A DNA stretch of 35,941 nucleotides, taken from positions 1 through 35,941 of the forward strand of contig JBHEMZ010000039.1 of assembly GCA_046262315.1 (NCBI GenBank), in the 5' to 3' direction. The translations under genes were made by a program, and so were the position numbers. Below are positions 6,552-13,193 of this stretch, in pieces. Source of the stretch: JACVRM01 sp046262315 (GTDB lineage Bacteria; Actinomycetota; Thermoleophilia; Gaiellales; Gaiellaceae). Numbering within the stretch: the stretch's first letter is position 1; each line of letters begins with the position of its first letter. The notes below the pieces were generated by a model. The model was not told the DNA's origin, did not search any database, and saw only the letters and a list, made by a program, of their open reading frames with translations.

Positions 6552-9125
6552 TCACGACAGGGCCGCAACGATCAGCTCCTCCGCGCGCGCGAGCGCGTCC
6601 GAAAGCCTCTCCGGCTGCTTCCCGCCCGCGCGAGCCATCGTCGGCCTGCCGCCCCCACCGCCTCCGATCACCGCGGCGGCCTCCTTGATCACGCGTCGAG
6701 CGTCGAGGCCGCGTCCCTCGAGCGAGCGGTCGAAGTTGAGTACGAGCTGCGCGGAGCCGTCCTCGCGCGAGCCGAGCACGACAGCGGCGGGCGCATGCTG
6801 CTGCTTGAGGCGATCGGAGAGCTCGAGTAGGTCGTCTCCGCTGGCCGCCTTCACCTCCGCGACGATCACCTCGACGTCGCCCGCTCGGTTGCGCCGCTCC
6901 TCGACAATGTCCGGGCCGGCTCGCGGCGCCGCGGCCTGCTTCTTCGTCTCTTTGCGGGCGCGCCCGAGCTCGTCGCGCAGCACTTCGGCCTCGCGCGCGC
7001 GCGCCACCAGCAGCGCGTAGGCATCGCCCCCCGTGACGGCCTCGATCCGGCGCGCTCCTGCGCCGACCGAACCCTCGCTGAGGATCACGAAGGGACCGAC
7101 CTCGGCGGTCGAGCGCACGTGCGTGCCGCCGCAAAGCTCGCGCGAGTAGCCGCCGACCTCGACCACGCGCACCTCGTCGCCGTACTTCTCGCCGAAGAGC
7201 ATGATCGCGCCGAGGTTACGAGCCTCCTCGAGCGTCGTCACGTACGCGCGCACCGGACGGCTCTCCCAGACCTTCTCGTTGACCCGCCGCTCCACCTCGG
7301 CGCGCTCCTCGGTCGTGAGCGCCTCGCCATGCGTGAAGTCGAAGCGGAGCTTGTCGGGCCGCACGGCCGAGCCCGCCTGGCGCGCGCGTTCACCGAGCAC
7401 CTCCTGGAGCGCCTTGTGGAGCAGGTGCGTCGCGGTGTGGTTCGCCATCGTCGGGAAGCGCACGCTCCACGGCACGACGGCGCGCACCCGGTCGCCCGCC
7501 GAGAAGCCCTCGCCCCGGAACACAAGCACCTGATCCTCGTCCAGCCGGTACGCGGCCTCGAGCTCAGCACGCGCCGGGTCGGGCGGCGGGCCGTGCGGCC
7601 CGTCGAGCTCGATGAAGCCCGCGTCGGTGACCTGACCGCCGCCCTCCGCGTAGAAGGGCGATTCGCGCAGCTTGGCGAGGAAGCGCCGGTCCTCGAGAGG
7701 CTCAAGCGCGCCTAGCTGCGTCAGGACCTCGGTCTTCTCCCAGCCGACGAAGTCGCTCCGGAAGCCGGCCGCGGCCGCGAACTCCGCGGCTCGCGCCGCC
7801 TGCCCGCCGGCCGTGCCTGCGCGGGAGATCTCGCGGTGCTGCTCCATCAGCCGCGTGAACTCCTCGTCGTTCACGCCGGCGCCGCGTTCGCGCGCCAGCT
7901 CAACCGTCAGCTCGATCGGGAAGCCGTAGGTCGCCTGGAGCGTGAACGCGTCCTCGCCGCTGATGTCACCGCCCCGCTGCGCCGCCTCCTCGAAGACCTT
8001 CATGCCGCGCTCGAGCGTCTCGCGGAAGCGCTCCTCCTCGGCCGTCAGGACTCGGTGGACCTCGCGGCGATGCTCGACCAGCTCAGGATAGGGCTCGCCC
8101 ATCTCCTCCGTAACCGCGTCCGTCAGGCCGGCGAGGAACGAGCCGCGCATGCCGATCCGGAGCCCGTGCTGAACGGCGCGCCGGACGATGCGCCGCAGCA
8201 CGTAGCCGCGCCCCTCGTTCGACGGCGTCACGCCCTCGGCGACCATGAAGGCCATGCCGCGCCCGTGGTCGGCGAGCACGCGGTGCGACTTGGTCGCGTC
8301 GGGCGAGTCCCCGTAATTCGTCCCCGACTGGCCGGCGATCCACGCCATCATCCGTTGGTAGGCGTCCGTGTCGTAGACAGAGGCGACGTTCTGAACGATC
8401 CGCGCCGTGCGCTCGAGGCCGAGGCCGGTGTCGATGTTCTGCTCGGGCAGCGGCGTCAGCGTCCCATCGGCGTGCAGCTCGTAGGCCATGAAAACGAGGT
8501 TCCAGAACTCGAGGAAGCGCTCGCAGCGCGTGCAGCCGGGCAGGCAGTCGGGCTCGCCACAGCCGGTCTCCTCGCCCCAGTCCCAGTAGATCTCCGAGTC
8601 GGGGCCGCAGGGGCCCGGGCCGCCGACCGACCAGAAGTTCTCGGACGACGGGAGCGGCACGATTCGCTCCGCCGGCATGCCGACGCGCTGCCACAGCTCG
8701 ATCGCCTCCTCGTCGGGGCCGAGCTTCAGCTCCGGGTCGCCCGCGTGGACGCTTACCCAGAGGCGGTCCCAGTCCAGCTTCAGACGCTCCCGGAGGAACT
8801 CGGTCGCGTAGGCGATCGCGCCTTCCTTGAAGTACTGCCCGAACGAGAAGTTGCCGAGCATCTCGAAGAACGTGAGGTGGTACGTGTCGAGGCCGACCGC
8901 ATCGATGTCGGACGTCCGGAAGCACTTCTGCGAGGTGGTCGTCATCGGCGCCGGCGGCTTATCCCGGCCGAGGAAGAACGGCATCTGCGGCTGCATGCCC
9001 GCGGAGGTGAAGAGTGTGGAGCGGTCGTCCGCGCGCGGGATCAGCGACGAGGATGGGCGCCGCAGGTGGCCCTTCGACTCGAAGAAGGAGAGGTACTCCT
9101 CCCGCAGCTCGGCGGTCGTCCTCAC
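6552..9125 (-). CDS. alaS: Alanine--tRNA ligase
   Basis: Charges tRNA-Ala and edits mischarged Ser/Gly. The 857-residue length is normal. The N-terminal class II catalytic core begins RTTAELREEYLSFFESKGH and includes FTSAGMQPQMPFFLG and TYHLTFFEMLGNFSFG, followed by the tRNA-recognition region. The editing domain has the zinc ligands in NHTATHLLHKAL and ELCGGTHV. The C-terminal C-Ala part ends in the Gly-rich GGGGGGRPTMARAGGK. GTG at 9125 is chosen because the family N-terminus begins there. An approximately 100-base leader with a T-box-like element and a TACAAT promoter precede it. Confidence 0.97.
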   Translation of the reverse strand: MRTTAELREEYLSFFESKGHLRRPSSSLIPRADDRSTLFTSAGMQPQMPFFLGRDKPPAPMTTTSQKCFRTSDIDAVGLDTYHLTFFEMLGNFSFGQYFKEGAIAYATEFLRERLKLDWDRLWVSVHAGDPELKLGPDEEAIELWQRVGMPAERIVPLPSSENFWSVGGPGPCGPDSEIYWDWGEETGCGEPDCLPGCTRCERFLEFWNLVFMAYELHADGTLTPLPEQNIDTGLGLERTARIVQNVASVYDTDAYQRMMAWIAGQSGTNYGDSPDATKSHRVLADHGRGMAFMVAEGVTPSNEGRGYVLRRIVRRAVQHGLRIGMRGSFLAGLTDAVTEEMGEPYPELVEHRREVHRVLTAEEERFRETLERGMKVFEEAAQRGGDISGEDAFTLQATYGFPIELTVELARERGAGVNDEEFTRLMEQHREISRAGTAGGQAARAAEFAAAAGFRSDFVGWEKTEVLTQLGALEPLEDRRFLAKLRESPFYAEGGGQVTDAGFIELDGPHGPPPDPARAELEAAYRLDEDQVLVFRGEGFSAGDRVRAVVPWSVRFPTMANHTATHLLHKALQEVLGERARQAGSAVRPDKLRFDFTHGEALTTEERAEVERRVNEKVWESRPVRAYVTTLEEARNLGAIMLFGEKYGDEVRVVEVGGYSRELCGGTHVRSTAEVGPFVILSEGSVGAGARRIEAVTGGDAYALLVARAREAEVLRDELGRARKETKKQAAAPRAGPDIVEERRNRAGDVEVIVAEVKAASGDDLLELSDRLKQQHAPAAVVLGSREDGSAQLVLNFDRSLEGRGLDARRVIKEAAAVIGGGGGGRPTMARAGGKQPERLSDALARAEELIVAALS

Positions 9126-9229
9126 GCGCGTCTCTCGCCGCCGGCGGCTCCCGGCCGGCGAAGCCACCCTCCGCCCCGCGGGTGCCACCCGGGGAACGCG
9201 CGGGGAATTGCCATGACAGAGTCGCTCAC
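9126..9229 (-). promoter_or_regulatory. alaS leader with T-box-like element
   Basis: On the minus strand the leader contains GGGTGGCACCCGCGG (around 9176-9190), very close to the T-box consensus GGGTGGNACCGCG. It is enclosed by a 7-bp helix, CCCCGCG (9199-9205) with CGCGGGG (9174-9180), the arrangement expected of an antiterminator/antisequestrator bulge. A second hairpin, CGCCGG and CCGGCG, lies just before the start codon and could hide the ribosome site. The TACAAT box at 9237-9242 places the start near 9229. No full-size stem I with a specifier loop fits in this length, so the call is tentative; a reduced T-box or chance are both possible. Confidence 0.35.
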
Positions 9230-9768
9230 GCGGACGATTGTAGGCGGGCCCACTCATCGCGCTCGACCGCGCGCACCTCGAGCACGATGCCGCCCTGGGG
9301 CCACGCGACGGACTGCCACGGGTGGATGCCGAGCCGCTCCTGCACGCGGATCGACGGGCTGTTGTCCGGATGCACGATCGAGACGAGCCGCTCGACGGAA
9401 AGCTTTGCGAACGCATGCTCGATTGTCGCGGCGCCCGCTTCGGTCGCGTAGCCGCGCCCCCACACCGCTGGGTCGAGCCCCCACCCCACCTCGGGGTCGT
9501 CCGCCCAGAGACGGTGGTACTGCACGCCCACACGGCCGACGAAGTGGCTCGCGCCACGCTCCTCGACGGCCCACACACCGAAGCCCCACTCGTCCCAGTG
9601 CCGCCGGAAGCGCTCGAGCTGCCCCGCGGACTGCTCGGCCGAGATGGGTGAGCCGTCCGGCGTCAGATAGCGAGTGAACTCCGGGTCTGCGTTGATCCGG
9701 GCCAGGTCGGCGAGGTCGTCGTCACGCCAGCGCCTCAGCCGGAGCCGCTCGGTCTCGAGCTCGGTCAG
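9226..9768 (-). CDS. GNAT family N-acetyltransferase (RimJ/RimL type)
   Basis: About 180 residues. The N-terminus LETERLRLRRWRDDDLADL and the core VGWGLDPAVWGRGYATEA (acetyl-CoA loop) followed by IVHPDNSPSIRVQERLG are those of the Acetyltransf_3 family, which acetylates N-terminal or small-molecule amines. The homologous region starts upstream of any ATG, GTG or TTG. The best fit is a CTG codon at 9768 that overlaps the sigma factor stop (CTGA). The first conventional start, well downstream, would lose the first strand and helix. Substrate unknown. Confidence 0.8.
   Translation of the reverse strand: MTELETERLRLRRWRDDDLADLARINADPEFTRYLTPDGSPISAEQSAGQLERFRRHWDEWGFGVWAVEERGASHFVGRVGVQYHRLWADDPEVGWGLDPAVWGRGYATEAGAATIEHAFAKLSVERLVSIVHPDNSPSIRVQERLGIHPWQSVAWPQGGIVLEVRAVERDEWARLQSSA
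9237..9242 (-). promoter_or_regulatory. Predicted -10 box for alaS
   Basis: TACAAT on the minus strand within the last codons of the acetyltransferase gene. TCGAGC lies 18 bases upstream as a weak -35. It gives alaS a leader of about 100 bases. Confidence 0.45.
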
Positions 9769-10538
9769 AGGCCAGGCGCGGCGCGCTCGGGCGCCTCTTC
9801 GGCGGCGATCTCGTCGCGGATCTTCTCGAGCGCGCGGCGGATCAGCCGGGAGACGTGCATCTGCGAGATACCGATCTGCTGAGCGATCTGCGACTGCGTC
9901 AGCCCTTCGAAGAAGCGCAGGTGCAGGATGCGTCGCTCGCGCTCGTCGAGCACGCGGAAGCCCGGCGCGAGCACGGCTCGATCCTCGGAGACCTCGTACT
10001 GGTGCTCCTCGGTTCCGATCGACTCGAGTGGATCGAGCTCGCCGTCGTCGTCCCCCCCGCCGCTCCCCGCCGAAAGCGAGACCGAGCTGTACGCGCGCCC
10101 GGATTCGAGCGCCTCGAGTACGTGCTCCTCCTCCACGCCCGCCTCCTTGGCGATCTCGGCGATCGTGGGCGAGCGCCCGAGCTGCACGGTGAGATTCTCG
10201 ATGAGACGGGAGAGCTGGACGGAGAGCTCTTGGAGGCCGCGCGGTACCCGAACCGCCCAGCCCTTGTCGCGGAAGTGTCGCTTGATCTCGCCGATGATGT
10301 TCGGCGTTGCATAGGTGGTGAGCTCGACGCCGCGGCTCAGGTCGAAGCGGTCAATCGCTTTGATCAGGCCGATCGCGCCGATCTGGACGAGATCCTCGAG
10401 CTGCTCGCCACGGTAGGCGTAGCGGCGCGCCAGCGAGCGGACGAGCGACATGTACTGCTCGATCAGCTGCTGGCGCGCGGCGAGATCGCCCTGCTCGTGG
10501 TAGCGGCGCAGCAGGAGCTTGTCGTCCGGGTTCGGCAT
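9765..10538 (-). CDS. RNA polymerase sigma factor, SigB/SigF/SigG type
   Basis: A 257-residue group 3 sigma-70 factor. Region 2 is seen in LEDLVQIGAIGLIKAIDRFD and TTYATPNIIGEIKRHFRDKG, region 3 in VPRGLQELSVQLSRLIENL and PTIAEIAKEAGVEEEHV, and region 4 helix-turn-helix in LTQSQIAQQIGISQMHVSRL. These factors control stress or developmental regulons. The ATG shares one base with the stop of the upstream anti-sigma-like gene (TGATG), the usual arrangement for a partner-switching pair. An acidic Gly/Asp insert (GSGGGDDDGELDPLES) lies between regions 3 and 4. Confidence 0.92.
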   Translation of the reverse strand: MPNPDDKLLLRRYHEQGDLAARQQLIEQYMSLVRSLARRYAYRGEQLEDLVQIGAIGLIKAIDRFDLSRGVELTTYATPNIIGEIKRHFRDKGWAVRVPRGLQELSVQLSRLIENLTVQLGRSPTIAEIAKEAGVEEEHVLEALESGRAYSSVSLSAGSGGGDDDGELDPLESIGTEEHQYEVSEDRAVLAPGFRVLDERERRILHLRFFEGLTQSQIAQQIGISQMHVSRLIRRALEKIRDEIAAEEAPERAAPGL

Positions 10539-10912
10539 CAGCCCTCGAGCGCCTTGCTGAACCGCACCCAGTCGCCACCGGCGCCGGCCTCGACCTCGAG
10601 ATCGTCGACCGTGTTGTCGAGCACACGGCGCAGGCCGAGCTCGCTCTCTCCTGCCTGCTCGAGATCCGCGCGAAGCAGGCCGCCGTCGAAGGGGCCGAGC
10701 CTCGCCTCGAGCCCCGCCTTGCGGAGCTGGATCTCGATTGTCACGTCGCCCTCGCCGCGCTCGCGCTCGAGGAGCTCGTCAAGGGCGATCTGGATGTCCT
10801 CGAGTTCCTCCAGCGTCACGTTCTGGCGCAGGGCGAGGCCGCCGAGCACGAGGTGCGCAACGGCAAGGAAGCCGCGCTCGCGCGGTACGGTCAGCCTGAT
10901 GCGGTCCGTCAT
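10538..10912 (-). CDS. Degenerate RsbW-like anti-sigma factor/ATPase-fold protein
   Basis: A 124-residue protein directly upstream of and coupled to the sigma factor. The start MTDRIRLTVPRERGFLAVAHLV and the helix LEDIQIALDELLERE resemble the HATPase_c_2 fold of RsbW/SpoIIAB anti-sigma factors. The conserved Glu-Asn N-box reads DELLER, with no Asn to hold Mg-ATP, and the later glycine-rich G-box is absent. It may bind sigma without kinase activity or may be another regulator; the assignment rests on context and weak fold resemblance. A strong Shine-Dalgarno (GGGGAGGGG) precedes the ATG. Confidence 0.6.
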   Translation of the reverse strand: MTDRIRLTVPRERGFLAVAHLVLGGLALRQNVTLEELEDIQIALDELLERERGEGDVTIEIQLRKAGLEARLGPFDGGLLRADLEQAGESELGLRRVLDNTVDDLEVEAGAGGDWVRFSKALEG

Positions 10913-10982
10913 TCCAGTCCCCTCCCCGAGGTTGCATCTTGACGCGCCCGCAGCGGGGACGCGCACTCGGCCGGCGGCAAGG

Positions 10983-12242
10983 TCACGCGAGGCCGACCGA
11001 GCGGATCTCGCCCGCGCCGACGACCGCGTCGCCGTCGTAGATCACCGCGGTCTGGCCCCGTGCGACCCCGTAGACCGGTGGGTCGAGCTCGAGGCGGAAG
11101 CCGCCGGGGGCAGGCTCGATGCGCGCGGCCGTCAGCGGCGAGCGGGCGCGAAGCTTGACCTGGGCGCGCTCGACAGGCTCGTGGAGACGGCCGGCAGCCC
11201 GCACGTGGGCAACGGCCAGAGCGTCCCGCGCGCCGACGATCACTGCGTTACGCCTCGGATCTGTGCGCAGCGCGTAGAGCGGCTCCGCGGCGGCCACGCC
11301 CAGGCCGCGGCGCTGGCCGGGGGTGAAGCGCCAGTAGCCGTCGTGGTGGCCTAGCTCGCGGCCATCCTCGGTCAGGATCGGGCCCTCGATCCGCTCAAGG
11401 CCGCGGCGCTCGAGGAAGTCGCGATAGTCGCCGCCGGCCAGGAAGCAGGCCTCCTGGCTGTCCGCGCGACGGGCGGCAGCGAGACCGGCACGCTCGGCCT
11501 GGGCCCGCGTCTCGGCCTTCGTCTGGTCCCCCAGCGGGAACCAGAGACGGCCGAGCACCCGCGGATGGATCGTTGCGAGCATGTACGACTGGTCCTTGGC
11601 GGCGTCTGCGGCGCGGGCGATTCGCAGGCCTCCTTTGCGGCGCACGATGCGCGCGTAATGGCCGGTCGCCAGGCGCGCCGCGCCGGCGTTGCGGGCGAAA
11701 CGCAGCAGCTCGGCGAAGCGAAACGCGCCGTTGCAGCGCGTGCATGGATTCGGCGTCTGGCCGCGTTCGTAGGCGCTCACGAACGGCCGGACGATGGTGT
11801 CGTGGAACGCCGGGCGCGCGTCGAGCGTCACGTGCGGCAGGCCGCGCGCGTGGCAGGTGGCGCGGGCGGCGACCACCGCCTCCGGGGAGCAGCAGGCGCG
11901 CGTCGCGTCCGGGCCTTGGGGGTCGAGCCAGAGGCGGAGCGTGACGCCGACGGCCTTCGGACCTGCGCGCAGGAGCGCAACGGCGCTGTCCACGCCTCCG
12001 CTCATCGCGACGGCGACCCGCTCGGGGTCACGCGTGGCGCAGAACGCCTGGCCGAGCGCGGCCGCAAGCGCGTCGACCCCGAGCTCGTCGCCTCCGACGG
12101 CCGCCGCCTCGAGCAGGGTCAGCCCAGCGAGCGGCCGCTCGAGCCCATCCGCGTCGGCGCTGACGATGCGGCCGCGATCGACGCCGAGACGAACGAGCGC
12201 CCACCGACCGTCGCGCGACGAATCTCCGACGAGTTCGATCAC
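10983..12242 (-). CDS. mnmA: tRNA-specific 2-thiouridylase MnmA with N-terminal extension
   Basis: Puts sulfur on U34 of tRNA-Lys, -Glu and -Gln. PP-loop AMSGGVDSAVALL, the first catalytic Cys in TPNPCTRCN, ATGHYAR, KDQSYML, PLGDQTKAETRAQAERAGL and the second Cys in DSQEACFL are all present, and the C-terminal beta-barrel domain follows. Unlike standard MnmA, about 75 residues precede the PP-loop (from VIELVGDSSRDG to ALGQAFCATRD). This segment vaguely recalls an IscU/NifU-like scaffold but lacks its cysteines. The GTG at 12242 is favoured because further upstream the frame reads into the 25-bp tandem repeat. Confidence 0.9.
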   Translation of the reverse strand: MIELVGDSSRDGRWALVRLGVDRGRIVSADADGLERPLAGLTLLEAAAVGGDELGVDALAAALGQAFCATRDPERVAVAMSGGVDSAVALLRAGPKAVGVTLRLWLDPQGPDATRACCSPEAVVAARATCHARGLPHVTLDARPAFHDTIVRPFVSAYERGQTPNPCTRCNGAFRFAELLRFARNAGAARLATGHYARIVRRKGGLRIARAADAAKDQSYMLATIHPRVLGRLWFPLGDQTKAETRAQAERAGLAAARRADSQEACFLAGGDYRDFLERRGLERIEGPILTEDGRELGHHDGYWRFTPGQRRGLGVAAAEPLYALRTDPRRNAVIVGARDALAVAHVRAAGRLHEPVERAQVKLRARSPLTAARIEPAPGGFRLELDPPVYGVARGQTAVIYDGDAVVGAGEIRSVGLA

Positions 12243-12254
12243 TTCGCGAGCGTA

Positions 12255-12329
12255 GCTCTTCCCGCCGGAAGTCCGGCCTGCTCTTTCCGCCGGAAGTCCG
12301 GCCCGCTCTTTCCGCCGGAAGTCCGGCAC
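12255..12329. repeat. Three tandem 25-bp repeats upstream of mnmA
   Basis: Three adjacent copies (12255-12279, 12280-12304, 12305-12329) of a 25-bp unit, GCTCTTTCCGCCGGAAGTCC plus GGCCC, differing at only a few bases. Each unit contains the palindrome TTCCGCCGGAA. An inverted partial copy, GACTTCCGGCGG, follows at 12346-12358. The array starts 13 bases before the mnmA start codon, so it would lie in the mnmA leader. Confidence 0.85.
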
Positions 12330-12338
12330 GCTCCGCAG

Positions 12339-12420
12339 GCCATGACGACTTCCGGCGGGGTGCTGTAGTCAGACGCGACTTCGCGCGGTGTGGCTACGGC
12401 GGGACAAGCCCGCCTCCGCC
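12339..12420. repeat. Dispersed intergenic hairpin element
   Basis: CATGACGACTTCCGGCGGGG, then a GACTTCGCGCGGTGTGG segment, then a hairpin GGCGGG-ACAAG-CCCGCC (12398-12414) followed by TCCGCC. The last 24 bases nearly equal 77-100, and the first part resembles 6465-6485. It is an apparent family of short intergenic repeats, with no coding content. Confidence 0.55.
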
Positions 12421-12550
12421 GACAGAAGGAGCTGTTCCTGCGAAGGGTGTGGCAAGGCCCATCTGTTCGCCACAATGCATGACGTTTACTCCTGCGGGCG
12501 ATGCCGAGCGCGTGACCCGGCTCGCCACGCGCGGGCTTGCGCGGTACAGT

Positions 12551-12703
12551 GAGATCCGCTCGACCTCGTGCGTGGTTCCGCGTTCCGATTGGAACCAACA
12601 CCAAGGAGAAGGGAGCTTGCGTCCGGCGGCGACGCCGGCAGGGCACCCACCTGGCTTGCCAGGTTCTCCGGGGCGCGGGGGCATCGGCGAGGTGGAGCAT
12701 CTT
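12551..12703 (+). ncRNA. Candidate structured RNA of unknown class
   Basis: A long closing helix pairs GAGAT and GCTCGACCTCG (12551-12568) with CGAGGTGGAGC and ATCTT (12688-12703), with one mismatch and a CC bulge. Inside are several perfect hairpins: GGTTCC/GGAACC, CCGGCG-GCGA-CGCCGG with a GNRA loop, ACCTGG-CTTG-CCAGGT, and GGAGAA/TTCTCC. A TACAGT box (12545-12550) precedes it and a terminator-like hairpin follows. There is no plus-strand gene downstream, so an independent RNA is more likely than a leader. The roughly 190-base transcript size and the setting between mnmA and aspS would suit 6S RNA, but no diagnostic 6S sequence was recognised. The strand is inferred from the weak T-tract. 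Confidence 0.4.
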
Positions 12704-12705
12704 TC

Positions 12706-12743
12706 AGAAGCCGGCGACCGAAAGGCGCCGGCCTTCTCTTTGC
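12706..12743 (+). terminator. Terminator hairpin between convergent units
   Basis: AGAAGCCGGCG pairs with CGCCGGCCTTCT (one bulged C) around an ACCGAAAGG-type loop, followed on the plus strand by CTTT. It lies about 30 bases beyond the stop of the minus-strand RlpA-like gene and just after the candidate RNA, so it may serve both directions. Confidence 0.6.
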
Positions 12744-12766
12744 CGCGCGTCCGGCGTTCGGGCGCG

Positions 12767-13192
12767 CTAGCCAGCCGCAGCAAAGCGCCAGCGCACGATG
12801 TCAGTGCTCTGGAGACCGAGCAGCTTGGCGAGTTGCGGCGTCACGGCGAACTGCGTGCCCGCCGGCGTCCGGCGCGAGATCACCTGCGTCAGCACCTCCT
12901 GGGAGCCGAACGCCACGTACAGCTTCGCCCCACACCGCAGCACGGGATGGGCGATTCCGGCCGTCCGCCGACGGACCACGAACCCGCACGTGCTCCGGCG
13001 TCCGAGCGGCTCGTCGAGCCTGGGCGCTGCTAGCGCCTCGTACCAACCGCCCCCTGGGGCAGGCACCGCTTCGGGGAGCGCCGGCCGGCGCGGCTCCGGT
13101 TGGCGCTGATGCACGATCGCGAGCGCTGCAACCACGCCGAGAAGGGCCACGGCTCCGAGCGCGAGCCCGCGGTGAACAGCCTCGAGACCCAC
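12767..13192 (-). CDS. Membrane-anchored RlpA-like double-psi beta-barrel protein
   Basis: A 141-residue protein with one N-terminal transmembrane helix (GLALGAVALLGVVAALAIV), a Pro-rich linker, and a C-terminal domain that reads like RlpA/DPBB: STCGFVVRRRTAGIAHPVLR, CGAKLYVAFGSQEVLTQVI, then TPQLAKLLGLQ. Two cysteines flank the GIAHP segment as in actinobacterial members. Where RlpA has Asp-Arg-Gly-Pro, this reads Ser-Arg-Arg-Thr, so the catalytic Asp is missing; it may bind rather than cut glycan. The GTG start lies one base after the stop of the preceding gene. Last of a four-gene envelope cluster. Confidence 0.65.
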   Translation of the reverse strand: MGLEAVHRGLALGAVALLGVVAALAIVHQRQPEPRRPALPEAVPAPGGGWYEALAAPRLDEPLGRRSTCGFVVRRRTAGIAHPVLRCGAKLYVAFGSQEVLTQVISRRTPAGTQFAVTPQLAKLLGLQSTDIVRWRFAAAG

Positions 13193-13193
13193 G

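Noticed and set aside
12551..12743. Naming the structured RNA as 6S, SRP or RNase P RNA
   Set aside because: The SRP apical-loop GGAAGGAAGCAG and RNase P GAGGAAAGTC-type motifs are absent, and 6S has no short diagnostic sequence I could confirm.
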